Below, in pieces: positions 37,330-49,920 of a stretch of 64,000 nt of DNA (its first letter is position 1; the number at the start of each line of letters is the position of its first letter). The position numbers were made by a program, and so were the translations under genes. This DNA comes from Centrapalus pauciflorus (Eukaryota; Streptophyta; Magnoliopsida; Asterales; Asteraceae). The stretch lies in assembly GCA_020465985.1 (NCBI GenBank), contig JAANYP010002038.1, positions 1 through 64,000 on the forward strand, read 5' to 3'. The notes beneath the pieces are model-generated. The model did no database searches and had not been told where the DNA came from. It saw nothing but the letters and a program-made list of their open reading frames with translations.

Positions 37330-40300
37330 ATGTTTATTCTGAACGGTCATAGTGCTCGAGTTCTGTTTGATTCTGGGGCAAACCATTCCTTTATTTCCTT
37401 TGCTTTAACTACTTACCTTACTATTCCTGTTGAGTTGTCAGAGCCATTAGTTATAGAGCTAGCTAATGGTAGTGCCTCTGTAGTTAGGCATGTATATGCT
37501 CAATGTGTGTTAAAGATAGACGATTATCCGTTTAGAGTCGATTTTTTGCCTATAGAGATTGGTAGCTTTGATGCTATAGTGGGTATGGACTGGTTAGCTA
37601 CTCAACATGCCGATATTGCTTGTTCCAAGAAGATTATCCGCCTATCGGTTTCTGAGGATCGCGTTATTACAGTGTATTTAGAGCGTAGTAGAGGTAGTGT
37701 TGGCCTCATTTCTGTAGTTCAGGCTTGTCGGCACTTAGCCAAGGGTTGTTCCTCCTTCCTAGCATATGTAGTTAATGGGAAGAAGGAGAAGAGGACTATA
37801 GAGACAGTCGAGGTTGTTTCTGAGTTTCCTGATGTGTTCCCAGAGGAGCTACCTGGGTTACCGCCAGACCGACAGGTAGAGTTTCGCATTGAGCTGATGC
37901 CAGGTGCTAACCCCATCGCCCGAGCACCCTATCGATTAGCTCTTACTGAGATGAGAGAGTTAATGAGTCAGCTGCAAGAGTTGTTAGATCGAGGGTTCAT
38001 ATGACCTAGTACTTCGCCATGGGGTGCTCCAGTTCTCTTTGTTAAGAAGAAGGACGGGTCAATGAGGATGTGTATAGACTACCGCGAGCTCAATAAGGTG
38101 ATGGTGAAGAACTGTTACCCTCTACCTCGGATAGATGATTTGTTTGACCAGCTAAAGGGGCTAGTTTATTTTCGAAGATCGATCTACGCTCAGGATATCA
38201 CCAGCTAAAGGGGTATGATCATGACGTCGCCAAGACAGCGTTTAGAACGCGATATGGCCACTACGAGTTATTGGTTATGCCGTTCGGGCTAACCAACGCC
38301 CCAGTAGCCTTCATGGACTTGATGAATAGGGTCTGTTGCCCGTATCTTGATCTGTTTGTCATAGTGTTTATAGATGACATACTGATATTTTCTCGATCAG
38401 TAGAAGAGAATGCGGAGCATCTACGAGAGATTCTGGGTGTATTAGGACATGAGAATTTGTACGAAAAGTTTTCGAAGTGCGAGTTTTGGCTTCGAGAAGT
38501 CCAGTTCTTAGGACATGTTGTCAGTGGCGAGGGTGTTTTAGTAGACCCAGCCAAAATCGAGGTCGTCATAAGCTGGGAGAGGCCCAGGAGTGTAGCAGAG
38601 ATTCGCAGTTTTCTGGGACTAGCGGGTTATTATCGTCGGTTTATTCAAGATTTTGCATTGATCGCCGTACCGTTGACTAGTTTGACTCGTCAGTCAGTCC
38701 CGTTTGAATGGAGTGAGGACCAGGAGTTTGTGTTCGAGGAAATGAAGCGCCGATTGTGTCAGGCTCCAGTATTAGCGTTGTTAGAAGAAACGAGCGACTT
38801 CATGGTGTATAGTGACGCTTCAGGGACTGGATTAGGTTGTGTATTGATGCAGAGGGGTCGAGTAATTGCGTATGCTTCTCTCCAGTTGAAAGACTAAGAG
38901 AAGAATTATTCGACCCACGATCTAGAATTGACCGCTATTGTATTAGCACTGAAGATTTGGCGTCATTATCTGTATGGAGTTCCTTTCACGTTGTTTACAG
39001 ACCATAAGAGCCTCCAGTATTTATTCAGCCAGTGTGACCTGAACAATGCGACAGAGACGAGGATTGGAGTTGATTAAAGATTATGATTATGACATTCAGT
39101 ACCATCCGGGTAAGGCGAACGTGGTGGCAGATGCGCTAAGTCAAAAAGAGCGTGGATCGACTAGTAGGGCCCGTAACTACAGAGTTGAGGTGACGTCTAC
39201 ATTGATAAAGAGGCTTCGGGAGGCCCAAGCCATGGGAATGCATGCAGAGAATCATTAGACATAGCACATTTTGGGCCAGTTACAGGAGTTTGAGACTGAC
39301 TCCCGAGGGTTATATACGAGACAGGGTCGAGTTTGGGTCCCTAGAGCAGGTAACGTGCGTCAGCTGATTTTAGAAGATTCACATAAGTCTCGCCTTACTA
39401 TTCATCCTGGTAGTACGAAGATGTATCAGGATCTCCGAGTACTCTAGTAATGGCCAGGTATGAAACAGGATATAGCTGAGTTCATCGAGCGTTGTTTGAC
39501 CTGCCTACAGGTAAAGGCAGAACATCAGAAATCGTATGGTCGTCTACAGCCGCTAGAGATCCCACAGTGGAGTTGGGATCATATCACGATGGACTTCGTT
39601 AAGAAGTTACCGTGGACTCCACGTGGTTATGATACGATATAGGTGATAGTAGATCGGCTTTCAAAGATATCGCACTTTCTGCCTATTCGGGAGACTTATA
39701 CGTTGGATCAGCTCGCTCGAGTTTATTTGTACGAGGTCATCTCTAGGCATGAAGTTCCGGCTTCGCTAGTTTCAGATCGAGATGCCCGGTTTACTTCTAA
39801 TTTTTGGCAAAGTCTACAGCGAGCGTTGGGTACCAAAGTTCAGATGAGTACGGCTTATCATCCCCAGTCCGAGGACAGTCCGAGCGCACGATCCAGACGA
39901 CGGGGATATGCTACGAGACTGTGTAATGGATTTCGGTGGTAGTTGGGATTCTAATTTACCATTAGTCGAGTTTGCGTACAATAACAGCTACCACTCCGGT
40001 ATCAAGATGCCTCAGTTTGAAGCGTTATACAGTCGTAAATGTCGTACTCCAGTATGCTGGACCGAGGTAGGGGAACGAGAGATTACAGGTCCCGAGATCA
40101 TCCAACAGACTAGTGAGAAGATAGTCATGGTTAGGGAGAGACTGAAGGTAGCTCAGAGTCGACGAAAGTGCTACGCCGATAAGAGGACCAAGGAGCTAGA
40201 GTTTGAGGTGGGCGAATGGGTACTGTTGAAGGTATCCCCGTGGAAGGAGGTGATCCGGTTCCGTCGTCGAGGTAAACTCAGTCCAAGATTCATTGGACCA

Positions 40301-40560
40301 TTTCGTAAAGTAGAGTGTGTTGGCACTCAAGCCTACCGATTAGAGTTGCCTCCAGAGTTGTGTGGGGTACATTCTACTTTCCATGTCAATTACTTACGAC
40401 GATGTTTAGCCCCACACGAAGAGGCGATTCTATGTCCGAGATTGAAGTCGATGAGCAGTTGAGATATGTAGAGCAACCTGAAGCTATTGTAGATCGCAAG
40501 GTGAAAAAGCTGCGACAGAAAGAGATCCCATTGGTGTTAGTACAGTGGCGGTATCACAAG
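37330..40560 (+). pseudogene. Element C pol remnant, 3' end lost at a recombination junction
   Basis: Protease (VLFDSGANHSFIS, near 37360), RT (VFIDDILIFSRS, near 38365), RNase H (MVYSDASGTGLG), integrase zinc region (CLTCLQVKAEHQ), integrase core (MDFVKKLP; SDRDARFTS; AYHPQSE then a frameshift) and the start of the chromodomain tail (VLVQWRYHK). Stops at 38002 (TGA), about 38895 (TAA), about 39257, 39446 and 39641 (TAG where Trp is expected) and frameshifts near 38150 and 39870 disable it. After VQWRYHK the homology to D stops abruptly at about 40560, and the sequence becomes a copy of 12925-13066. About 20 codons, the stop codon and the PPT are therefore missing. Confidence 0.88.
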
Positions 40561-40702
40561 ACTAATATTGTGAAGATTGAAGCTTAGAAATCAAAGTTTG
40601 GTGTCTCCTTGAAGGTATAACATTCCCCTTCATTCCTTCTTCATCTTCCTCATTGGTTCTTCATTTAAAAGAACCTAACCCCAAAGTGGGTTAGTAAGAT
40701 TG
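40561..40702 (+). repeat. Flank duplication, copy 2 (inside element C)
   Basis: 142 bp matching 12925-13066 with about eight substitutions and no net length change. It starts exactly where pol homology ends and finishes at the GATTG before the second LTR. There is no polypurine tract here, as there should be before a 3' LTR. Confidence 0.9.
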
Positions 40703-41013
40703 TGTAACATCCGGATTCTAGTAGCATGTGGAATTTATTTATTGGCTTTGAGAATTATCTCACTGAGTTGGTGAAATTTAATTTTTGAATTGCACGTGAA
40801 TTGGCGAGTAGATTGTTATTATGTGTAAATCGTAATCGGTTGAGATAATAACCGGTTTAGTAATGATTATGGGTTCGTGGTTGTTTTAATGAATTAAATA
40901 ATATTTTGAACCCGAACTTGTATTTTGAGATTAATTAGGTTAACGGGCGTTTAACTAGTGGGTATACGTTGAGCTGTTGACTTGATTACTCATTCTTGTG
41001 CAACTCAATTCAA

Positions 41014-41055
<42 letters not shown>

Positions 41056-42408
41056 CGGCTGAGCAGAGAGAGAATGAGATGAAGAGAAATTGAGGAAAGA
41101 AAATCAAAACCATCCATAGCTCAGGAAATTCACCTCGCCACTTTCTTCAAGTAGGAGTCTCAAAATCAAGAAAAGAGGTCATTAAGGTTAGTGATTGTTG
41201 CTGAGTTGATCTAAACCTATTGTGTTGAGTAATTAGAGTTGTTTTGGGATGGTTAATTCCCCTGGACTACGTAGGATTAAAGAGCTGGCTGGGTAAAACA
41301 GAGTACTGAACCATTCTGTCGTCGCCGCATTGCGGCCGTGCTCCCCTGGTTGCAATCGCGATCAGGGTGAGTCGGTTAAAGGTGGTTGCTGGTAGTAGAA
41401 CGCGATCGAGATAAGGATCGCGAGTCAGATGAGTATGACCGCGCTAAGATGAACACGGTCGTGATGACATGAACAGCGCAGGGGCATCGCGACGCGATGG
41501 CTGACTGCGATGGGTAGGTCGCGACCGCGATCGTGGCCACACTCCTGGTCGCGCTCGTGGGTCTGGATCGGTAAACTTATGTTGAGTTCGTGAGTTGCGT
41601 AGTATAGTTGTTATGAGTTGGTTAGTTAGTAGTTACATTGTAGTTGTATTTATTGTTGCAAGGAATTATAGTCAAGCCTGGGACCAGTCGAGACCGCCGT
41701 AGATAGCGGGATAGTAGTTGTGGTTCAGGTGAGTTACTTATCTTTTTTTAACAGATGCACTAATGTTGATAACTGAGTTTTTAAGAGGTTATACGGGTCC
41801 TGTGCGGATCCCATTTTATGTTGATACTCGTTAGCACACAGTAGAGCTTGTGGATCACGCGTATAGGTGTTATACGCATAGTAGAGGCCTGATGGGTCAT
41901 TCACAACCCAGAAGTCCTGGTTTAGCCACTACTTTGTGGAGTGGGCTATGCAGGCTATCCCGGGTCGCTCCCAATGAGGCGTCGGGCTATTGATGACGGC
42001 CGCACGTAGAGTTGATTATAGTTGTTACATTGTGCTAACTGCATTATAAACTTATTTAACATTGTTAATTGTAACTCACCAGCTTCCAGCTAACCGTTGT
42101 TTTATATGTGCATCCCAGGTACGAGACCGGAGGTTAGGGATACTGCAGGCACGAGTAGAGACCCGCCATGTGGATAGTAGCTAGCGACTACTTTAGTGAG
42201 TAGTCTTGCATTTTGTGGTTTGGTGTATCAGCCAATTATACTTTTGGATGACTGCAACCTATAACTAGATTGTGGTTGACAGATTTTATGAACGAGGGTT
42301 GGTTCTCGTTTTGTTGTGACCTTTATGCTTGTTGTTTACCCTTGATGACAATTGGAGACGTGGATTATGTGTCCTACGTGGTATTGGTAGTAAAAGTAGG
42401 GTGTTACA
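40703..42408 (+). repeat. Second LTR of element C, flanked by GATTG on both sides
   Basis: 1706 bp, TGTAACATCCGGATT to GTGTTACA. GATTG lies at 40698-40702 and 42409-42413. It preserves the uninterrupted target site of element B (GATAGTAGCTAGCG near 42173). It differs from the 5' LTR by a deletion of about 70 bp in its first part, an expanded TG tract (41016-41053) and scattered substitutions. The CpG-rich island is at about 41310-41570. Confidence 0.92.
41016..41053. repeat. (TG)n microsatellite in LTR C
   Basis: About 38 bp of TG. The matching place in the 5' LTR (near 13424) has only four to five units. Confidence 0.95.
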
Positions 42409-42413
42409 GATTG

Positions 42414-44950
42414 TGTTGGAAATTGACTCAAATCTCAAGTGGATGTTAATGTATATTGTTTAGTAATACATTTAAGTCACAATTATGTAGTTTATTGGTT
42501 TGAAGAGTGACTTGGAGTGGTAACCCAAATTTGGAGCTCCATTTGAGCTCTACTAGTGCATGGAGGTTTGAGTTGTATTGTTCTAACATGTTTTATATGA
42601 TAAATTATGAACCAAATATGTTATATATTGTTATGAAAATGAATGGAGATAAGTAGAAGCTCATTTGGAGCTTTGAGGGCATGGTTTAGGTTTTAACCCA
42701 ATTAAGAACTCAAATGAGTTCATATGAATCAAATGATGAATTTTATGTTTTAGATGTTTTTAAAAGAGTTTAAATAGTTTAATTTGTTATATATACATTT
42801 GGTAAAGTCAATTCAAAGTGGTTTAAGCATTTATGGTGTTAAAATTGAGTTGGTATGCAATAATGTCAAGAAAAATGAAGTATTGTGTAGTACAACACTA
42901 AGGCACGTCGTGCTCTTTTTAAGGCACGTCGTGCTCTTTTTAAGGCACGTTGTGCCCTATCAGCATCAGACCTGCTGACTTCACTGCTGGTAAGTCATGA
43001 CTTCGAGGGCACACCACGGAAGCATAGACACGACGTGCCTATTTGAAGGCACGCCATGCTTTTTCACTTTTTGCTTAAAAAACTCATATTTTGAGCCATA
43101 AAGGACCAATGACGAATTCTGTTGACTCCTGAAATGAATCGAGACTTTCGGTTTGGAACCCAGAACATTGTTGGGAAGGTTTTGAAAGATGTTTGGAGAA
43201 TTGAGCCTCTATGTTGGGATTCAATAATTGTTTCCCATTCCTAATAAAAGATTCTAGTTTCTCCCAAAGTTGAAACATGAATCGTAGTTTGTTGGGTATT
43301 GGAATGACCCGAAACTCTCACGTTGTTACCCGAACTCATGTTCGGAGAACTTTATGGGTTTAATAAGTTTTGGAGGCGTATATATTTGTTATGTAAACCT
43401 TATGTAGGTGATTTGGATCGTATCCTATTAGAAGCGTTTGCCTTATTTAGGCATTTGCGAGGCGATTTCGGAAGTCATTGCTATACTTAGCCGATCACTG
43501 TGAGTTCTAGGACTATTGTAGAAGAACGATTACATGTTAATTATTGTTTATGTCTTTGTTGATAACATGCTTACTTGGATCATGCATGATAAAATGCTAA
43601 TTAATGCCATGCATTCGATATGGTATGCTTATATGTTTATCTTCATGAATAATAAGGATTGAAATGTGATGATGCATGATTGACGACCTCATCAGTTGGA
43701 CAAGTCATTTATGTGGTATTTGGTTAATGGTTGAGATGCATGCATGACACTCTCAAGTGATAAATTTGGTTCACTCATCGTGATAATCTAATTGGTTATG
43801 AACTGTGGATAGGGATCGTTTTAATCGGTAAGTTCGTGAGAGATTAAACGGTACCCAATGACTATTAGAACCGTTAATGAAGGACAATTAGTGAGACCGC
43901 ATAAGTGGCCCCTTTTAAATGATCATATGGATCATTATAGATTCCCATGTGGCATATTGGACCTCAACTTGTTGTGGTTTATGTTTTAGACACAATTGGA
44001 TGTCCAAGGTTTATTCCCGGCCAATTGGATTGATGGATGCCCGACATGAGTGACTTATTGGAAGTCCCGAATTATGATAGAGAACCTTAGACGACCATGT
44101 TGCATGTGGTTTTTGAAAACCATCACCAATCCTGACTATGATAGGGAACCACAAACGACCATTGGAAATGTGGTATCCCTAAACGACCATGAGGTATGTG
44201 GTTATTGGATTGTGATGAGATTATATCATGTGAAGACGGCAACGGGTCGTCTGTGGGCGATGATAATTGTGACATGGTGTGCTGCATGCATGAGTTATAT
44301 CTTAGTGGTGGTATTGGCATCATGTGAGGATGGCAACGGGCCGCCTACGTGACGAGATTATGACACGTTAGGCTGCTAGCATGTTTTCTGACAATTTTAC
44401 ATTTGAGTCATTAGTACTACATACTTTGGTAATGTAACATGTCGATTATGTAAATGGCTATGTATAAGCGTTACAACGTGCTACTATGATGTGTGTTAGG
44501 ATCCCCACTTTCACTCAGCTATGTCAAGCAATGTAGTGCATTCCAATATTTGTGTTTGTTCCTCGCCTTGACTCGGCTAAGCCAGTCGCTGACAGTGGAA
44601 CATAAAATAATGACAAACGTCGAGAATGCCAATAGTGCTTAGTGAGGTGAGGCACCATTGTGTTATACTTTAGAAAGTCAATAGCCCTCAGTAAGGTGAA
44701 ACATGTTGTGAAATCTAACAAATAAGTTAATTGGTGCGTGACATCAATAGTTCTCAATGAGAATGAGGTGATCCCATTCTAACTTGGCATCGACCATCAC
44801 TAGCCTTTATAATTTTGATTTATGAAAAATATGTGTTGGATAGATATGATTAATATGTAGTTGTTACTTATATTAATATTAGAATCACTAAACAACTTTT
44901 CTTTGTTTACGTTTTAGTTATTAACCTTTTTACAAGTTTTGTGATACCAC
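42414..44950 (+). other. Element F, right fragment: LTR-like, non-coding
   Basis: It continues the sequence interrupted at 13066. No coding region is credible. It holds a 21-bp palindromic tandem repeat (42900-42960), loosely repeated blocks around 44060-44210 (variants of TATGATAGRGAACC...ACGACCAT) and the pair GCAACGGGTCGTC/GCAACGGGCCGCC near 44240 and 44335. Such internally repeated, GC/AT mosaic sequence is common in long gypsy LTRs. The right border with element E is uncertain. Confidence 0.4.
42900..42960. repeat. 21-bp tandem repeat with palindromic core
   Basis: Three units of AAGGCACGTCGTGCTCTTTTT, the third diverged. The core GCACGTCGTGC is an inverted repeat. Further single cores lie near 43030 (CACGACGTGCC) and 43056 (GGCACGCCATGC). 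Confidence 0.9.
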
Positions 44951-45690
44951 GCTAGAAGCATTCAGACTTCCGTATAGTTGAAGATAATAGATTCAAGGCA
45001 AACTGTATGACTTGGATGTTGTCATGGGTTTTGGGTAGTTGGCTTCCCAGCCTTGACTATTTTGTTTGCATCATCATAACATGTCTCCTTGTAGACTTTA
45101 ATAGTTCTTATTTGGATGCATCACATAGCCTCGTGAACACTGTATTGTGACACTGTTTTGGTTACTTGCATCAGATTCATGAACTTAGCTTCCAATCGAC
45201 GACGCTTGTCAGCCGAACAGTACTGTTGAGTGAAAAGCTCAGTGAATGCAGCCTAAGTCATAACAGACACCTTCTCCAGAGTTAAGGCGTTAACCATCGA
45301 GTTCCACCACATAACGACATCCTTAGTGAACATAGTTGTGGAAAATCTGACCATGTTCTTATCAGCACAGTGACTGATTCGGAAAGTCCTTTAAGTTGTC
45401 GTAATCCACTCCAAAGCAGCAACAACATCTCCAATCCATCGAATTCGACCGCACCATTCCCCTTAAAATCCTTGAACCTACAACCTTGGGCTTACTTGAT
45501 GACCCAGTGTTGTCATCTTGGTCCTCATCACCACAATGTGTGTCTTTTGTATTCTTTCTTTTGTTTTTCTTTCGTTTAGCTTCGGCCTCACGTCGAGCCC
45601 GAATTGATCTTGAATCATTTGGTTTTGTTCAGCAATCATGGATTGCATCATTTGCATCATCTCCTGTGGGTTCATTCCTTCTCCAGACAT
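44951..45690 (-). pseudogene. Element E gag remnant (Ty3/gypsy)
   Basis: The start is the Met at 45690 (MSGEGMNPQEMMQMM), about 200 bp inside the PBS of the adjoining LTR, the right place for gag. After the Met/Gln-rich N terminus the frame is disturbed. In the three minus frames between about 45390 and 45160 a gag capsid-like segment is readable (VVMWWNSMVNALTLEK; QQYCSADKRRRLEAKF). Homology fades towards 44950, so the element is truncated and pol is absent. A plus-strand ORF over the same bases is a shadow. Confidence 0.65.
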
Positions 45691-45891
45691 TTTCTGAAAT
45701 TTAAAACATATAAATTGTTTAGTAATCATGTCACTTATTTAATTACACAACCTGTTGTCCCATATGAAAGTCAATTTCCTATATTTACTAGATCGTATCC
45801 TATCTTAGTTCAGATCTTCACTTATAGTCACTAACATGTCATCACCTATGTTTGAGACCAAGTCCTCACGGATACTTGAAATCTCAAACTA

Positions 45892-45905
45892 CTACTCTGA
45901 TACCA
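45892..45905 (-). other. Primer binding site of element E
   Basis: TGGTATCAGAGTAG on the minus strand, seven bases inside the LTR end (GGGTGTCA). It matches the initiator-Met type up to the last bases. Confidence 0.75.
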
Positions 45906-47955
45906 TACGTTTTGACACCCTTGTCACAATAACCACAAACACATCACCCAGGATTAAACATACAACTTGTAATCAACCGTTAATCTGAAACACTTAGTAC
46001 ATTACAAGAAATTGAAATAATATATAAATGTAATTAAAATCAAACACGTTTCATTGCTACAAGGTTCCATTCTAAGTCTATATACTTAAATTTATTACAA
46101 CCATCCCAAGGATTCCAATGGAATCTCCTTTATTCAGTTAGCAATTGAGTAGTGGTGATCCTCAAGTACTTCAAGATTGACCTAGCTAGAAGTTCCAGTA
46201 CCAGATTTACATTTTCCTGAAAAATGTCAACAATTAAAGAATAAGCCATGCTTAGTGACTACGTAGATTATATATTCTACAAGTCTTTATGCAGCACAAA
46301 TGAGTAATACCAGTGACAAACGTCGTGCACCCCTTCGTACACGAAGTACGGAAACACATATGAGCACGAAGCTCCATCGTGCCATTGCATAAAACAACAT
46401 ATTCAATTGAGGCGGAATTTACCATCGGGGATGCTAACCTGCCCTTCGGGACCATAGATGGATCAGCCCCAGGTCATATAGCCTCGGAAGCATCGATTTT
46501 ACCAGTTATAGCTCAAAAGCCCATCAGGTTGATGCACAAGAAACAACACGAAACATGTAATAACATGTAAACAAGCAACAATGTGCATCAAAATAAACGC
46601 AAGTTAGTAGAGTGTCAAACGAATAAGAATACACATGCCTCAAGGAATAACAGCTAGCATAAACGAAATGTAGACATATACAATCCTAAGTAGTCATAGT
46701 GGGTGCGATATTGAACTTCAAATTTATATTATTTCTCCTCGGGCTTTCAACCGGAATCACAATTTACTCCACTGTGTGTTTAAGAACACCACAAGAGACC
46801 TGTCGTATCAGTAATATATAATTACCATCAGTGTCTGTTTAATCAAAATTTTTCATCAAACTTTACAAGTTAAAGTGTCCAGTCTTCGGATCCACCATCC
46901 GAAATTCATATTTAAAACCCAAAGTTCGGATCTTTTAATAGGTCTGAAGAACCCATCATTCAAGGTTCTTTTATAATGTAGAAGTTATCTAGAAATTCTG
47001 ATTTTTAGACCAAAAATTCGGGTCATTTTTACCAAATTCGTATTTATTAATATGCAATCCATTCCAACGTTTTTCAACCTATATTGAGTGTTTCTAAACC
47101 TTTTTCCCTAACAATAACACTCATTTATCCATATTTGACCAAAAATAGAGAAAACTTCAAGAACACAAAACTTTATAAATTGCCATATTTCTTACCTTTT
47201 TAAGATGAATCTGTGAATGATTATTGTTTCTGAGGCTTTTAGAGACTTCAAATGATGTTTTTCAACTATAAAAACATACATGCAACAACAATTTCTCAAA
47301 TGTATGATTCTAATTTTTTTTTTTGCATTTTTAACGCATCAAGAAAACCTCAACTTCGAAATCACTTTTCTTACATTTCTCAGACTTGAATCCTTGTAAA
47401 ACTAGTTCCTATCATGAATTTCCTTCCAAAATTTTGAGTTTCAGTTGATTTTCTTGAGTGAGTTTTATGTAACTTTGAAGGTGAAAAGTTGCTAGAATGA
47501 GTTTGAAAGACTCAATGAGTCTTTTATGCTTATCTTTCGGTTGTATAAACAAATGGTCCCTCCACTTGTATATCTTTCTTAAATGAAATTTCAATTCTTA
47601 TATTTTCACCACCAAATATTTAAGTTTTATCATACTTATTTATAAATTTAAAGTCTAAAATTTCTTTATTATTTAAACCCAACATTCGACTTTTAAATTC
47701 CAAATAAACAACGTTCATTTAATCATCCAAGTTGATTACATTACACCTTTATACATTATTCACTAATGAAATCACTATTCACAAGTGGATTTTGCTATTT
47801 TGCTCCTCTCACATCAACAAAGAAAAATAATTTATAAATGAGTTTTGCTAAAATGTGCTAGAGTTGAAGATCTAAATATTAATTATATTTTGTTGTGATA
47901 AAATGCACTGGAAGAAGTTTTTCTAAAACACTATTTGTTGGTGGGGTTTGCTAAA

Positions 47956-48075
<120 letters not shown>

Positions 48076-48493
48076 TATAATGAGAATGCTTACATGTTCT
48101 TATTTTTTTTATTTAAAATTTAATTTATTTAAATATTAATTAGTTCTTAGACATTTTGAAAATAAAATTTATTTTGGTTATAATAATTTTTGGTTTATAA
48201 TATTTTTAGTGGTTTACAGTGTCTTATTTTGGTATCTTTGTGTTTACTTAAAAAACAATTTTATTTGATATTCAATTTAATATAATGTTTGATTATTTCT
48301 AATTAGTTTGTAATGTTTAGTTTATTAAATATTTTTATATTAATAATATTGACTACATCAATAAAAAATTAAGAAAATATTTTGCTTTACTATATATTAG
48401 TTTATCGTCATTTTCGGTAATTTATCATATCTTTTGTTTATTGTAATAACTACGATAGATGATACATGTGTGTTTTGTAATTAATGTAGTGTG

Positions 48494-48544
<51 letters not shown>

Positions 48545-48546
<2 letters not shown>

Positions 48547-48767
48547 GGAGGTTCAATGGAAAACCAGCATGCATCGAAAAACCTTGGAAAACCTCCATGC
48601 ACCACCAGAAATGCACCACAATTCACGCGTGATGCATCAAATTCTCTGCGTGATGCACCAAATTCCCGCGTGATGCATCAAATTCTTGTGTGATGCATCA
48701 CCTGATCCAATGGCTATAAAGTGGTTCTCGGGTTTTCCGATGCATATAGGTTTTCCATTGAACTCAC

Positions 48768-48769
<2 letters not shown>
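48545..48769. mobile_element. MITE-like element with short terminal inverted repeats
   Basis: About 225 bp with inverted ends GGTTCAATGGAAAACC (near 48550) and GGTTTTCCATTGAAC (near 48749). Both ends abut AT microsatellites, which fits insertion into TA-rich target DNA. The interior has four loose copies of GCGTGATGCATCAAATTC. No coding capacity. Confidence 0.65.
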
Positions 48770-48817
<48 letters not shown>

Positions 48818-48820
<3 letters not shown>

Positions 48821-48991
48821 GTTGGTGATTAGTTTTTTCTCCAACCTATTCAATTTATTTTTTACTTTAATTAGTACAATTTTAATAGATCTTTCTATCA
48901 TTTATGTTAAATTTTTATTATAAATTAGTTTATAAATAATAAAGTACAAAAAATATATAGCTATCCATCCGTCGCAACGCACGGACACCAG

Positions 48992-49050
<59 letters not shown>

Positions 49051-49225
49051 GTTGGTGATTAGTTTTTTTCTCCAACCTATTCAATTTATTTTTTACTTTA
49101 ATTAGTATAATTTTAATAGATCTTTCTATCATTTATGTTAAATTTTTATTATAAATTAGTGTATAAATAATAAAGTACAAAAAATATATAGCTATCCATC
49201 CGTCGCAACGCACGGACACCAGATA
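48818..49225. repeat. Tandem duplication, about 228-bp unit with GC-rich hairpin end
   Basis: Two nearly identical copies (48818-48994 and 49048-49225) of a block running from TTGGTTGGTGATTAG to CCGTCGCAACGCACGGACACC, separated by a TA microsatellite. The GC-rich end can form a short hairpin (CCGT...ACGG) in otherwise AT-rich DNA, as seen at the ends of some plant Helitrons and MITEs. The class is not resolved. Confidence 0.8.
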
Positions 49226-49292
49226 AATTGTTAAATACATAATTAAAGTAAGTGACCTCAAATTACAACAATTGAAATGCTAGGATGTTACA

Positions 49293-49587
49293 CAAGGTCG
49301 ACCATTAAGGACTCGAGGTCAACTGTGTTGGACCCAAAGTCGGATGCATCATGCTTCCAATATGACTAACTTTCAGTTCTTACTTTTCAACTTCTCCACC
49401 AAAACTCCATTTATTTAAACATGTCTGAAAGCTAAAATCACTTAAAAACTGTTGTAAGCGCTTGTAGAACTTGATCAAATATTTCTATTACATTCCCATA
49501 TCAAATTTTACACATTTTACGTAAATTCGGCTGCAACACACTTAAGCTTTAAATTCTGATTAAACACTAACAGCAGCTCTAGTTTGT
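49293..49587. other. Unassigned flank between element E and the foldback element
   Basis: AT-rich, with no ORF or repeat end recognised. It continues after the foldback element at 53347. Confidence 0.5.
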
Positions 49588-49855
49588 ACTTCGAGTAAAT
49601 TACAGAAATGGTCCCTGTGGTTTACATAAAACTTTGGATACGGTCCCTGTAGTTTCAATTTTGCATAAACGGTCCTTATCTTCACTGTTTACTTGCAAAA
49701 TTGGTCCCTCTGCTGTTAACTTTAACCATGAAATGGTTAAATATTTTATAATGACCATTTTACCCTTTTCTTTAATAACATTTTGGTCCTTCAAGTTTGT
49801 TTTTCATTTTAGTTTTGGTCCCTCAAGTAAATTTTTTTATTTAACTCTATTTTAC

Positions 49856-49920
<65 letters not shown>
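49856..49920. repeat. (ATT)n microsatellite in the left foldback arm
   Basis: About 65 bp of ATT/TTA repeat. The right arm has the diverged counterpart (AAT-rich, 53045-53100). The poly-Leu frame here is an artefact of the repeat. Confidence 0.96.

Noticed and set aside
42900..42960. CRISPR-like array
   Set aside because: Units are head-to-tail with no spacers, in plant repeat DNA.
45370..45834. Plus-strand ORFs at the element E gag
   Set aside because: The minus strand carries the gag start next to the PBS; the plus frames have no motifs.
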